DNA of 64,000 nucleotides from Sipunculus nudus (GCA_026874595.1 CM049309.1:12262576-12326575); one strand, 5' to 3'. Shown: positions 1 to 14,200, numbered from the stretch's first letter. Notes: generated by a model from the letters alone, not told the origin. A program made the numbers and translations.

Positions 1-1652
1 TCTCAACTCCATCACCTCAAACAAAAATTTAGTCAACAACTAGACAAACAACAGTAGCATTACAATTTACATTGTATTTAAATCACTTTCACGAAAGAAC
101 TCCCCTATGGTAATGAAATAGGATTCCCTTATAAATCCTTATTTTTTTGTCTGGAGTCTTAAAAAATACAAAAGAGCTTTAAAATAGAATTTGATTTTTC
201 ATTGACTTTTCATAAGGGATAATTTTGAAATAAAATGAAAAATCTGACCACCAAATATTCTACAATAAAGGATGAATTAGATAAGTAAATGACCATGACC
301 ACCAAAGATAACACCATGTTAAAATATTTTACAAAAAATAAATCGCCCTTTTGTTTATCAAACATGCAATTAAATTTCACAGATTCACTCACCTGATAAT
401 TCTCTATACTGATAATCAATTTCCCTTTCTTTTCTTGATGACATTTCTATGCCCGAACAGTTTTAGTGCTAAGTTTTACACTAAGTTTTCTACAAACATT
501 ATAGGTTTGCCATTGAAAAAATATACATTTTTGTACAGAGCATTACTTTTTTTTGCAAAGCAGAAAGCAAATAAAAGAACATATTTGTCTTTGCGAATTA
601 GATCAGTTTTTGCATCAGTCATTCTTACTTATATATAAGGCAAGCTGAAGCAAGCTATAGATAAAATAAATTAATGATTGTTTTAAATCAATTTTGAACC
701 CACATTTAATTCATAGAGGAATTTTTATTAATAAAATCTATGTTGTCCATATACTTGCATAGTATTCACTGTGTGCCATATACTTAAAGTATGACTGTAA
801 CTGTAGAAAACATCTTACATGATGCCAATCTAATATTCTATTTTTTCATACAAAATATATTCTCCTGTTTTTTAATCATTAAATCTTTAATGTTGAATTC
901 AAAGGCAGATGTTTTTCAGCCCATGAAATCAGAAGTTTAAAACACAGTGGAATGCTGATCTAATTTCTCACCCACAGACTTTATCTAATTTCCCTGAACG
1001 GATTATTCATGATCTCTTCCTAAGTGATCATATACACTTAAACATTTATCAACATACAGTATAACTACACATAAACAAATTAACCAAGATGTTAAATAAA
1101 CAAAACAGTCCAAAACATCAACACATCAAAGCTGTCCATGCTTGAATGCCAGGCAGAATAATTTATAAACCCATGTCAGTTATTTTTTCTTGAAAATTTC
1201 TCACAACAGTAAAACAGATGTGTTTTACCTGCGATCTTTAAGTCTTACAACTTCCTGAATACAGCTCATCTGTTTGACTAAAAAAATTCAAAGCAAGTCT
1301 GAAATACTGGTGTGAGATTATGGGATATTCCTGGATGATTCAAATGAGAATCTAAAATTGTTGAATTTCACATATTATAACATGTCTATGATGTCTGTGT
1401 CATTACACCTAATGAAAAGTTCTAGAAGAGTACTAATGTATGTTTCTGTAGCTTCTTATATTCTATAAGAATAGATTTTAACATGTCCAAAGTGTCTCAA
1501 TCTAAGTTTCATACTAAATCACATAGCTTAAAATCTAAAGAACATTGTTGATGAATCTGGATCTATACTTGTATACAACAGGAGTATTCATGTTCCTGTC
1601 TATCATATATTCTGAATATACACTATATGTATGTATGTTTATATATATATAT
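1..1652. other. AT-rich flank downstream of TMEM214, no gene seen
   Basis: This is AT-rich sequence with only short, unconserved open frames on either strand. It lies beyond the TMEM214 stop codon on that gene's transcribed side and could hold the end of its 3' UTR. AATAAA-type signals on the minus strand (for example TTTATT near 722-727) are too common in this base composition to pick a polyadenylation site. Confidence 0.4.
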
Positions 1653-2074
1653 AAGTGGTGTGTCGATTAATCAATTTAATTGATGATTGTTTGTTTTCTT
1701 TCAAAATCAATTAAAATGATTGCATTTTTGCATAAATGATTTAAAACGATTATGTATGCACATTCAAAGTTTCTAATCCTGTCAGAGATATACAAACAAA
1801 ATGTATCAAACAGCATCAAAATGGAACCTTGCACAGCCAACAATCGTCCAATGGCAAGTTGACCTTAGATGTGTGTGAACTGATGGTTTCATTGTTAATA
1901 CCAATGTACATGTCAGACAGACTATATACTAGGGTCAATATTTTAGGTACACAGTATACAGCAGATTTCAAGGTAATATAGACAGTACATAAAATAATTG
2001 ATAAACAATCAATCAGTGGTCGTTTTTTTTGTTCAATCATCGATTATGATTTTTAAACCAACTCCTACCACTTA
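1653..2074. mobile_element. hAT-like MITE (non-autonomous)
   Basis: A roughly 420-bp unit is bounded by an imperfect terminal inverted repeat: AAGTGGTGTGTCGATTAATC at the left, and the right end read on the minus strand begins AAGTGGTAGGAG. Subterminal GATTAATC/GATGATTG blocks recur near both ends. TIRs of the GTGGTGTGTCGATTAA kind are known from hAT-type MITEs of animals, so the family call rests on TIR resemblance. AT-dinucleotide runs flank both sides, so no 8-bp target duplication can be read. It carries no coding capacity and lies downstream of TMEM214. Confidence 0.45.
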
Positions 2075-2748
2075 ATAATTATATATATATATATCCTCTT
2101 ACTTTGAATTAAATCCAAATATAAGTGAAAATTCTGAGATGAATCTCCACTTATACCTATTTTCCAGCACCAAACAATTGACTTTAAATTGTTCCTCTGT
2201 TAGTCTTATTGCAAACTTTACTGAACCTTGGATTACATTGACAGCAGAAAATTAGGAGTAAAGTTGAACCCTGGAAGACTTCTGACATCAAACCATGTCA
2301 TCACATCTGAAAGAAAAGAAAACATTTACTTTGCTGGCTAGATTTTTAGATACTGTTTTAGCCATATGAATATATCAGTGAAAAAAACAACATTCTCTTA
2401 CAATTTGCAATGAAATCAATAAATGCACATATAAGCAGTAAGTAAATGATTCTAATAGGCTGCTCTATAAAGCTACATCTAGCTGGTTTGCTGACGGCAG
2501 CAGCAGAACCCTGTTTGCCGAGTGCAGTAAACATTCACATGGGGTATTTACTGGGAGGTTGGTAAAATCTGGCGTTATGAAGCAGCACTTAAACAACATG
2601 TCTGCGCCGGAGGGGGGAGGGGGATTGAACATAATGACAATCTGATACCATGATTATTTTACAGGTACATGTACCTTAAAACAGAATTAAAGCATGATCT
2701 TACTGAGATCATCACAGTTTTAAATGTAAAATGCTTGATAACAGATAC

Positions 2749-4493
2749 AACTAGAATACAGGTAGTCGACAAGCGACTACGTGTATCCGCCAAAATCAGA
2801 GGACGGGTGAAGTAAGGCACTGATTGAGTGGCAAGGGGATATAGAGTTACATGTGTTAAATATTAGAATGGATCTCTGCCACATAAACATGATTGTGGGT
2901 GGCGCCACCTGTTATTTGAACGAGAAACTATCCAAGACATATACACATGCAAAATTTCATGTGGAAAAGTCAAACCACTGCAGAGATATGAGTAATTTTA
3001 TCCTACAGCAGACAAACAGATGGACGCTGTGCAAAAATGGCTGCAGGTGGCGCCACCATTTTTGTTCATGTTATAAAGCTATCCAAGGGCTACATTTGTG
3101 TAAAATTTTTTTCCTGATTGGTCAAACGGTTCCCTAGATATGAGCTTGGATGTCTGCAGCATAAACGTGAATGTAGGTGGCGCCACCTGTCATAAAATCA
3201 AGAAAGCTATCTAGGATGTATACACATGCCGAATTTTAGGTGAATTAGTCAAACCACTGCAGAGATATGAGTGATTTTAACCCCAGGCAGATTAACAAAT
3301 GGACACTGTGCAAACATGGTTTCAGGTGGCGCCACCTTTTGTTGTGTATGTTATAAAGCTATCCCAGGGCTACATTTTGTAAAAAATTTTTCCCGATCGG
3401 TCAAACGGTTCCTGAGATATATGGATTTATGTGTGGAGTGTTAACGTGAATGTAGGTGGCGCCACCTGTCATTAAATCAAGAAAGCTATCTAGGATGTAT
3501 ATGCATGCTGATTTTTAGGTGAATTAGTCAAACCACTGCAGAGATATGAGTGATTTTAACCCCAGGCAGATGAACAAATGGACACTGTGCAAACATGGTT
3601 GCAGGTGGCGCCACCTTTTGTTGTGTATGTAATAAAGCTATCCCAGGGCTACATTTGTGTAAAATTTTTTTCCGGATCGGTCAAACAGTTCCCGAGATAT
3701 ATGGGATTATGTGTGGAGCGTTAACGTGAATGTAGGTGGCGCCACCTGTCACAAAATCGAGAAAGCTATCTAGGATGTATATGCATGCCGAATTTTAGGT
3801 GAATTAGTCAAACCACTGCAGAGATATGAATGATTTTAACCCCAGGCAGATGAACAGATGGACACTGTGCAAACATGGTTGCAGGTGGCGCCACCTTTTG
3901 TTGTGTATGTTATAAAGCTATTCCAGGGCTACATTTGTGTAAAATTTTTTTCCGGATCGGTCAAATGGTTCCCGAGATATATGGGATTATGTGTGGAGCG
4001 TTAACGTGAATGTAGGTGGCGCCACCTGTCACAAAATCGAGAAAGCTATCTAGGATGTATATGCATGCCGAATTTTAGGTGAATTAGTCAAATCACTGCA
4101 GAGATATCAGTGATTTTAACCCCAGGCAGATGAACAGATGGACACTGTGCAAACATGGTTGCAGGTGGCGCCACCTTTTGTGGTGTATGTTATAAAGCTT
4201 TCCCAGGGCTACATTTGTGTAATAATTTTTTCCGGATCGGTCAAATGGTTCCCGAGATATATGGGTTTATTTGTGGAAACAGACACACAAACGGACGCTG
4301 GGCAGAGACGAAAGGTCAGAGGTCAAGGTCACTTGGTTAGGCACCAGTTCACATGTGACCCGATAATTTGTGTAAGTTTCGGAAAAATCTGTCCAGTAGT
4401 CTCAGAGGAGTTCTCCGGAAACGAACGCGGCGGCGGCGGCGGAACCCGGTCAAAAACATAGTATCCGCAAAACTTCGTTTTGGCGGATACAAT
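2749..4493 (+). mobile_element. Helentron-like non-autonomous element, family A, full-length copy
   Basis: The 5' end reads AACTAGA (2749-2755), then a perfect hairpin GTAGTCG-ACAAG-CGACTAC (2762-2780), then GTATCCGCCAAAA (2783-2795). The 3' end has TTTTGGCGGATAC (4478-4490), the exact reverse complement of that 13-mer. It also forms a terminal hairpin with GTATCCGCAAAAC (4461-4473) and is followed by AAT. The core is a five-unit tandem array, then a GC-rich stretch (GGCGGCGGCGGC, 4428-4440). A 5' subterminal inverted repeat, a 3' hairpin, no clear target duplication and a tandem core match non-autonomous Helentrons (HINEs) known from bivalves. No Rep/helicase gene is present. The short open frames here are not genes. 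It lies in the probable TMEM214 3' UTR intron. Confidence 0.7.
2853..4262 (+). repeat. 280-bp tandem array, two GGTGGCGCCACC palindromes per unit
   Basis: There are five units with a period of 278-280 bp. Each holds two copies of the 12-bp palindrome GGTGGCGCCACC about 149 and 131 bp apart. The first series starts at 2898, 3176, 3455, 3735 and 4015. The second starts at 3046, 3325, 3604, 3884 and 4164. All ten palindromes are intact. Units share blocks such as CACTGCAGAGATATGAGTGA and GGACACTGTGCAAACATGG. The last three units are the most alike, as expected if the array grows by adding units at the 3' side. Confidence 0.9.
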
Positions 4494-5283
4494 GAAATTG
4501 CAAAATGAATACTTGCAAAATGATGGGAAACAATTAAAAAACATTACACACTTCATATGAATAATTTTTTTAAATATTCAGTCAGGGGAGCTGAGTATGA
4601 ATGGGACAGGTAAGAATCATTACCAAGTCAACTCAAATGTACAAAATATTTTCCATTTAACATTTATTGATTCAAGGTAGTATAATAGGAAAAATTAACA
4701 TTTTATTCATACTTCTTTTTGCTTCTAGCAAACTTCAGCAAAATGTTGAATTATGAAAAAAAACTAAATACATTAAAACCCAAAACGTTGACTTATAGAG
4801 GTTAATAGAAAACACAGACAAACAGAATATTAAACTGAACATTTCAGAGTCATGAAGTTCATCACTTTAACACAAGGGTGTATTTTGATTAAAAAAAAAC
4901 ATCAGTTTTACCTCTTTTACCAACAAAACATTGTTTAATAATTAATCTTATTAAGCTGAGATTGAGTAAGAGAATGGCTTTCAGTGAAAATAAGTTGAAC
5001 TATTTAAGTTTTGGGGAAATGGACCAACTAAAATACATGAAATGGGAAAGGCAGACCCCCTATATTGAAATCTTATTTTTTTCCTCTAGCAATCTTTGAA
5101 ATTCAGTTATTTTTAAAAAAAAATTCCATCCAATGGCTAATACATCCCAAAACTGAATAGCTGAGTACACAAGGGCTCTGGTTTAATCTACAGGAATTCT
5201 TGAGAAAGCAGAAAGCAAATAAACAGTGGGAAAAAACTCTTCCCTGTATTTATTAACTTCTACATAAATTTGTACTAACTTAC

Positions 5284-8200
5284 CTATGAATAGACATTCT
5301 CCTGCAACCATGTGCCCGCGATGTGAATCCATTCCACCAGATGTCGCCATATCAACAAACCATAAGTGGTTATAAAGTTAAGTATAATGCCCAAATAGTA
5401 AGAAAGGAAGGACCACACTACTGGCAAATGTGACTGAAACTAGAACGAAGAGAAATATACTAAGCAATCTGTAAACATAGGTCTACAATTAAAAAAATAT
5501 TATAATATAATAATAATTAATACTTTGTTAATTAAGAAAGAAGGTAAGAATTATAAAAATCTGTCCAACCATTACTTCCAATTTGATTAAAATTAAAAAC
5601 CACAAGTATATATGTATTCATTTATGACTTTACAAATCGGCATTGTCTTTATTGCTGTACTACTATCAAACTATCAAAAAAATTCATTTAAGCATTTGCA
5701 GGAATGCAGCAACAACTCTTTTCATTTGACTTGCATCACATACAAATGATCAATTCACATGAGTGCTTGGAAGACTATAACTTCCATGCATAATTTTGAA
5801 TACATGTATGGAAATAGCTTGTAGAAAAAAAAGGGGTTCTTAACAGTATATTAAACAAGTCATACTCAGTAAAATATTATACAGTGGAATGAACAACTTA
5901 CTTATACACCTTCCAAATAATTTACAATAGTTACTGTATAAATATCATAAAAAAAAACAAACTCTGAAGAGTTTGCTTTGTTCCAGCAACTAAACTTGGA
6001 AAAAACATATACACATGAAGACAGGTTTTTAAAACAAAGAGCATGCATAAATCAAGTTAGTTACCCATTCTAACACCAGAGGGCCTTTTTGCTTGAGCCA
6101 ATCCTGTTGAGGTTTAGTGACTTCTGCTAACCAAGTCCCAAATGCATATAATTTCTCCCACAAGAGCTGAGTGTATGGCCCCAGGACCTCACAGGCCCGA
6201 GTAAAATACTGAGGAATATTGGTCTGGCACCACCTGGTTAAATAAGAGACAAGCAAACAATAAGCAAGAGAGAAGAGAAAAGAATGTTACTGGAGAAAAG
6301 ATACAGGATATCACAATTCATAGAAGCCATCTGCCAACAGTAATTAGTTGGGCACTTAGTAAAGGCCAGAATTTCCAAAGAAATTCTGTGGAATGACACT
6401 TTTTCATTATAAAACATATTTTCAGTTGCTCAAAAGTGGAAACTAGAATGAGGTTGCTTTTGCAATGCAAAAACATATATATGTCTCCCCTCCCTATGGG
6501 CCTCCCATCCCAAAATTCGAGGAAAAAAAAAATAAGACTACTTCTAAGTCAAAGCATTCACACAAATTTTCTATTCTGGTCTATTTTACCTTGAAGATGA
6601 CTGTAAAGGTCACCATTTCCTTTTTACACTTCTGAGATTTTGGTAGAAAGATTTCACTAGTTAATTTTCATGAAAATATATATACAGTAGAACGCCTGTA
6701 TTACGGTCACCATCAGGACTGGATGAAAGTGGCCTTATACAGGACACCAGGATAGGGGGGTTTAAATGTAACACGAGACCAAGTTCAAATCTTTATTACA
6801 ATCAACAAAATAAATGTATATACAGAGTATTAGTATTTTTACTGTTATCAATAAAAAAATAAAATATTTACAATCACCTCAACCCTATTTATCACAATTA
6901 CCAACAATATATACAAATACAGTGATTATTATTAAATTACAGATTGTATATACATAATATTTGTACAATTATAATGTTTATTTTGCATTTATAATTATTC
7001 AAGTATGAGTAAATTTTGCGATGATTGCCACCCTGTTTTCCTTTGATGTACGTGTTTACAAGGACATTAAAGAAAGTTTAAAGATCCATAGTTTGCCTAA
7101 CGTTTTTCTGTAGACATAATCATAGGGCGCTGGTTGCCATTCGTTAATTAAATGACAAACACCCTGATTAAGATCCGGCTCGCACGACTGATATCCAAAC
7201 ATACACGCAGGTGGGAACACATGTACGACGCTGGCTACATGTCAAACAACTCAGTCACAGTAGAGTTGGCTCTCATTAACAGACAGGAATATGTGAGAGT
7301 GGACACTTGTGTCATGATATTGTGGTCAGAAATGGCTGCTCGATTTGTTGAGCTCATGTCACGGAGTCACTGCCCCTGACCGTAATTGAGGCGTTTCCCT
7401 GCCTGCCGGACCGAGAGACCTGGCTGTAATACGGAATAGAGGAGTGACCGTAATTGACAACAAAATGATAATGAAATATAACAGTCGAAATTCGGGACTG
7501 GAAAATCTGACCGTTATAGATGTATTGACCGTTACAGAGGCGTGGCCATCAGCAGGCGTTCTACTGTATATTGATTGGTTAAAAAAGACTAAAAAAGTTA
7601 GTGTTCACAAATAATTTCTATGTTAGGAAAATTTGATCATGAAGATCCAGGTCAAGGTAACCAGTTTCCGAACTCTTTAATCAACTTGGTTGTACCAATT
7701 AGTGTTTAAAATTTGAGGAAAAAACATGCAATACTTCAAAAGTTATGTAGTTCATAAAAATTCTATTCCGCCCAAACTGACCTTGATGATGAAGGTCAGG
7801 GTCAGCCATTTTAAGGTTAGGACCTATTATATAGATGGCGACACCCACCATATTAACAACAAGCACACTGAAAGCCTTGGTTCTACTCAATTACAAATGT
7901 TCTGACTCAGACCCAGTGACATACTGACATTTGACCTAATGACATTTTACCTACCAGTTTTACAGTCAACCTGAAACCAATCATTTGCTTTATAGTCAAC
8001 ATAAACCTTTGCCATACAACAACACATTGCCATTCCAGGTACCAGAATTGTTGATTTTTTTGCAACTATTATCTAATCAATTTCTGCCATGACAGTTACC
8101 AAACCCAATTTTACAAAATAAAACAAAATATATATAAAAACAAAAAATATTAGAATTGTTATTTCTATTTAATGCATTGGTGTATGAATTGTTGTTGGCT

Positions 8201-11200
8201 TGGTAAGTTCGTGAAATTTATGTCCCCAACTTCAGCCTCTTGTTATTTTAGCTTCCTGTGATCTTCATGCTTGCCTTCTCAATATTGTTTATTTTTTATT
8301 TTCCCCTGAAGATGATTCCAAATGCCATAGTGCTAGTATTTTACTTTTCATTGTCCTCTGAAGATGTCTCCACGTCATAATTTTTTTGTGAATTTTATAA
8401 CATAAGGGAAAAATTTTGTTTTGTTTTAGAGCTGGTGATAATAAATTTTCAGACAGGCACTCCAAAACCAATCTTAACCAAGCTGTGCATGAGAGCAACC
8501 AGTATTAATATTTAGGAAAGTTTTTGCAAGGAAATGTAAACCTGACAGACAGACAGACAGAGGGCACGAACAAACCTAAATGTCCCGAATAACGCGAGAG
8601 TGGGGGACAACAAGCATGTTTACATCATTAATTAACCATTACTAACTTTGGGGTCACGATGGGTAGTTAATATTTTATAGCAATCTCTGACACTTTATCC
8701 AGATTTTACCATTTTGAGACAACAGTGGGTTATGAACCATGGATTTCTACTCCAAAGTCCATTGTCTTAACCAATGGTCTACATCCTAAAGTGTTCATAT
8801 ATCTAACCTTTTATATTTATTTAAGTAATTATACATATATCCAGTATCATTCCTTAAACCAATCATTTAAACAGAAATACAGCTAGTACTCACTGCATAG
8901 TGGTTCCTGTATAATGTTTGACTCTCATCCAGACCTGGTCCAAGAAGATCAGTACACCATAATCATGTAGTGTTTGTCTGGTCCGAGAATCTGTACCAAT
9001 CACAAAAGGCAATGAAATATTAACCAATAATAAATCTCTGAGTTTGAAATGGAAGAGCATAATACATGAAACTTTATTATTATTATTATAGTTTAAACAC
9101 CAGTACCGAGTATTCAGAAAAGAAGCCTATCCTAAACTCAAGATTCACATTTCTTTTTTTCTCTTTAATTAATTGAAAGTACCAATTGTAACACCAGTGG
9201 AACTTTAGTATGTGTTTCATTGTTTTCAACTATGTTGTAATCCTCCCATCATTTACTAAGGAAACTTGAAATTACATAAATACCCCATTTATGTACATTA
9301 AAGCCCCATTTGTTGTCAAAATCTTATATAAAACAATTTAAAACCATTTCATGCAAAGTCTGGCATCTTACTTTTGAATCCTTTTGAAGAGTAAACATCA
9401 TAGCTGATGGCTGCAAGCAATCCTGCCCCCAGCAACACCAGCATGAAGAAGACCACAGGAAAGGCTGATCTGTCTGTCTTCTTTAACAGGTCCTAAAATA
9501 CAAGAAAACTTGAGTGAATTTCAGCTCAGTGGTCAACCCTAGAATGATATCTATAGAGATAAAAGTTTGCCTGTTAAACTAGTACAGTACTCAGCAGAGT
9601 GCATGGCCACAAAGGGTGACTATAAAATGTTAGATATATCTGAGAGTACATATTATAATCACCACCCCATGTATGTACTTGGGTGAGATTCTAAGCATAA
9701 TATGATCTGTGTCTATAAAGACAAAATTCTGTTAAGCTAATAATGATAAGCTAATTGCATGAATTCCCTGCTTTATTAAGTTTATAATCCTTATAAAACG
9801 GGACCACAGGTTCTGTCATGGCCATTATGAGCAGTACAACCCGTGTTTTCTTATACCAAAATACACTATAACAGAAGTAAAATGCACTTGCATTTGCCAA
9901 TATGTTGCAGTTGTATTGAAAAAAGTTCTTTTGCCATGGTGAAGAAGTTTTAATGTCACCCCATCTGTGAAACTTAAAATAAAACTGCCTTTTCTGGAAA
10001 ATACGATTGTATCGTGGCCAAGCACTACTTATCTCTATACATGGGGAGGCAAGGAAACAGTCGCCCATTACAGTGCAAGATGTATTGTCACAACAGGTGG
10101 CTACAGAGTTCATAACTTATGGAATGCAAAATGATTCTACTGAATCTGCCATAGTACAGTGAAACCCCTCTGGGGCGGACAGTCACGGGACCGGACGATT
10201 TGTCCGTTATAGCGGGGTGTCCGCCCCAGAGGGTTCGGGCCCAAGGGTTCCAGTTGAGACCAAGTATTGGACTAAAACAACAATGAAAGCAGGTATTTTT
10301 ATCTGATATTTGATCTTTCATATATGTTATATGTGAATAAATATTATTGCAACCGGTTGTTGTGTTTTATTTTTACCTTAAAATGAGGCTTTTATTTTAA
10401 ACTGGAACATTATCATCATTACTTCTGAGAAAATAACGTTCTAACATCCATCAATTGGACTTACTCATAGGGGTCTCAATGTATTTCTGCACTAGGTCCC
10501 TATTTCTTAATTTTTCACTCTTTCCTTGATATTGAAAGAATTGCCTTTGGAATAAATTAATTTCTGACATTTCCTTCATGTTCTGTTAAAAATCCAACGC
10601 GATCATAAGCAAAACTTTAAGTGATAAATAAATTCATGATATCATATGCCCTTTATGATTGGTAGGTGGGCCTCATTTCCATGATACAAATGTTACAGGA
10701 TCGGGGATTGGCTCCCTGCCAAGGCAAGAGGTCATGACCCGTGACAGTGATCGTCCGGGTGTGTTTTTGTGAGTTAATCATTTTGAGCAATGACTGAACG
10801 CATAAATTGCCATACAGGCGCATTATTAATGTCTTTGATCGTCTTTGATCTAAGGCCCAGCTGAGCCCCTGTCTAGGTGAGAGGTCATGACCCGTGACCT
10901 TTATCGTCCAGATGTGTAGCAGTTACATCATTATCCTCGCTCCTGGGTCTATGATAGAATAATGAAGACCAAATTCAGAATGAATATGTAACTTCACTGA
11001 AAGCTCGGCTTATTAGAAAATCAGTGAATTCTGCCATTTGTGGGCACTGCTGTGGATAAAAGGATAAATACCTTTAAACAATCCAGCTGAAAAATAAGGT
11101 AAATTGATACAGTAAAACTAGCCATGGTTTTATATTATAGTCTGGACAATATATAATAAGAACATTTAAGTGATATAAGGCGTACTGGAAACAAAACCAT

Positions 11201-14200
11201 ATTAGCAATTTCAAAGTATTTCTGCCGACATCGATTGGGGCTGCAGCTTGGGTGTCCATTAGTCAGGGTGATTTTAGCAACTGGGCAGACAAAAAGTGTC
11301 CATTGTCCTGAATAGCAGGGTGTCCGTCCCGGAGGGGTTCTTAAAAGAGTAAAAACACTCAGTTGGCCCAAAAACTGTCCGTGAGGCGGGATGTCCGCCC
11401 AGAGTGGTGTCCGCAGCCCGGGGTTTCACTGTATCTGGATGAACACCAAAATTAAAAGAGATCTTCCCTGGCTTATGTACCAAAATTTCACAAAGTTGTG
11501 TCCTTTGTACATAACCCTGTTCTTTTGCAGCTATCTTATTACATTTTTTACCTTTCAGGGCAATCAAAATCCCTGACCACTCCCTGATTTTGGATATCTT
11601 TTATTCTGAAAATAGTTGATTACTCCCTGATTTGGGGCATTTTAATTTCTCAAAATACCTGACTATTCCCTGATCTTGGTTCATTTTTTTGTTCTTTAAA
11701 TCCCTGTTTTCATTCTGGTTTCCAGCATTTTTTGTTTCAAATTCCTTTAGGTTACCCTCTTTGGAATAAGGATATATTATCTGCTTAAAAGACAAATCTG
11801 GGTGAGAATTAAGTTTACAGCTCACTCACCCTGCAGACCTGCACACATTCTGTAAACCCCTCCATGCCTGTTTTTCCCTGAGCTGTTAAGTCACTGTTTG
11901 TGACAGAAAAGGCACGGACAGTCTCTTTTAACAATCTGCGGTCAAGCTGACGGCTGCAGGTATCCCAGTGATCATGTATATACTGCATCAACAAACTGGA
12001 ATAAAAAGACATACTTCATTTGAAGAAATATACAGCACAAAAATCAGAGATGCTTTCTATAAGAGGCTAGGAGATGCATTCTTTTTCTTTTTTAAGATAA
12101 AACTTTGCTCTTGAAATAGAATAAATGAAACTGGCACTCATGAACATATTTTTATGAGGTTACAGTACTAATTATTTCGATACAGAAATATGGATAAAAA
12201 GTATATTTAGCACTTTTGCTGCCAAATTTCTTAATTACTGAAAATTTAACTAGACATTTCTTGGCACCGCAGGTGCCGTAGTATCCCCAGACAATTAATC
12301 CCCCCCTTTAAGAATAGGCCCCCCATCTTCAGCAACAATTAATATCAGACCACACTCATAGAAAAGGTCATTACCCCAATTTCAATATAGATCATCCCCT
12401 AACCCATGTCTATGTATATGCATAATATGAAAGAAATCTGTCCATTAGTTTTTGACTTATAATGCTCACAGTACTGTTAAGTGGCAATGATGGGGGTATC
12501 AAACGGAACGAAAACAAATAAAAGAATAACAGGTGGCGCCACCTGTTTCCGGTACATGACAATACTATCCAAGATCTTTGATCAAGTTGAGTTTTGGACC
12601 AATCCATGAATAACTTATTGAGATATTAATGATTTTGTGTAATTTTCATCATATATGGCAATATAATATTCAAGGTCAATGCCACTGTCATAGGAAAGGT
12701 CATGACCCCAATTTCAATATACATCATCCCCTAACCCATGTATATGTATATGCATAATATGAAAGAAATCTGTCTGATAGTTTTTGACTTATAATGCTCA
12801 CAGTACTGTCAAGTAGCAATTTTGGGGGTATTAAACGGCATGAAAACAAGTAAAGAATAATTGGTGGCGCCACCAGTTTCTGGAACATGACAACCCTATC
12901 CATGATCTTCCATCAACTTGATTTTGGGATAAATCCATGTAAGATTTCTAGAGATATTTAAGAATTTGTGTGATTTTCCCCAAAATTGGACCTATTTAAG
13001 GTCAAGGACACTCACCTAGTCAAGGTCATGACCTCATTTTAAATAGGCTTTGTCCTCTCACCCATATCTATACATATACCAAGTTTGGTAAAGATCCGTG
13101 AAATTTTTTTTGAGTTATCGCGCCAACAAGATTAATATGCGACGGGGGCGGCGGCGGGACCGGTATGAAAACATAGTGTAACGTGCAACCGAGTTCACAA
13201 ACAGAAGAAAAGCACTGCTGGTTTTCTACTAGGTCTTTACTGGTCAAAAATCAAAGATACACTCCCGGGTGAGGACCCCACCCCTGCATACATGGATATA
13301 TCACACATACACGCCCCCTAATCTATCATGTCAGCAACAGGCCTGTTATCCTCTGGGTGACCCCTATGAGCCTGGGGACACCAGTACACACAAGCTGGTC
13401 ACTGTCACCTCACAGCAGGGGTTCCCAGCTGCCTGCCGTAATCAATTAAGACCACTCAATTATCTACTGGTATACAGATTCCTCACTGCTATAAGATATA
13501 AAATCATTACACTGCTCCCCCCTTAAAAGAAAGAATGCGTTCTCGCATTCAAAGAAATGAAATTATAATTGAGATATAACAATGATATAACAGAGATTTG
13601 AATGAATATAAACTTAGGTACTTACAGTCACATTCAAAGTTAATTTAGGGGAATTTACTAAACAACATTGCTGTGAACTCCAAGAGGTGACCACAGTAGT
13701 CTTACTAATATTTTACTCTTACAAAGTTGAACACTTGGAAAATAAACATGACAAGTGGTTCTTGTAATATAACCATCCACCTGAAACTAGAATAAAAACA
13801 TAAAAAAAAATAATAATACAAGTAAATATTACGCTGATTACAATCTCAGTAAAACTGCGTAATAATAAATTCAATTTTTTGCATCAGTCTGGAACCAATC
13901 GGGTTTGTTTTCACCTTGATATGGCTTTAGCCTGTCAACATTGACCACTTTAGGAGTGGCTTTTTAATTTTTCTTAATTCTGTACACCACATCACTGAGT
14001 CTATTTATAACGACATAAGGTCCATCCCATAAAAACTGTAGTTTTGGCGTGAGTCCTTTCTTGCGCTGAGGGTCATACAGCCACACAGCATCACCTGTTT
14101 TGTAACACACAGAAGCCGCACGATGATCATAATTCTTTTTCTGTTTGTCCGACATGGATTTAATATTTTGCCGTGCAAATTCATGTATTTTTGACATTCC

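Larger units (their letters stand above)
2307..5283 (-). other. Probable 3' UTR intron of TMEM214
   Basis: The TMEM214 stop codon TAG at 5284-5286 is followed at once by a good donor, gtaagt on the minus strand (5283 downward). A polypyrimidine tract and AG acceptor lie at 2307-2318, with the next exon starting at 2306. If used, this 3-kb intron lies entirely in the 3' UTR and contains a whole Helentron-like element. I infer the splice from the two signals only. The alternative is that the transcript simply reads through to a nearer polyadenylation site. Confidence 0.4.

Noticed and set aside
2898-4175. Evenly spaced palindromes that recall a CRISPR array
   Set aside because: The sequence between palindromes is itself repeated rather than unique, the period is 130-150 bp, and this is a eukaryotic genome.
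2853-4461. Open frames of 60-107 codons inside the 280-bp array, and similar ones at 33815-34256 and 38147-40460
   Set aside because: They repeat with the array units, read in several frames and strands, and show no domain; they are by-products of tandem repeats.
13269-13526. Open frame of 85 codons on the plus strand, repeated at 18918-19196
   Set aside because: It lies in the two LTRs antisense to the element and is duplicated only because the LTRs are.
13526-13963. Possible env gene between pol and the 3' LTR
   Set aside because: Only about 440 bp without an open frame; nothing env-like is present.
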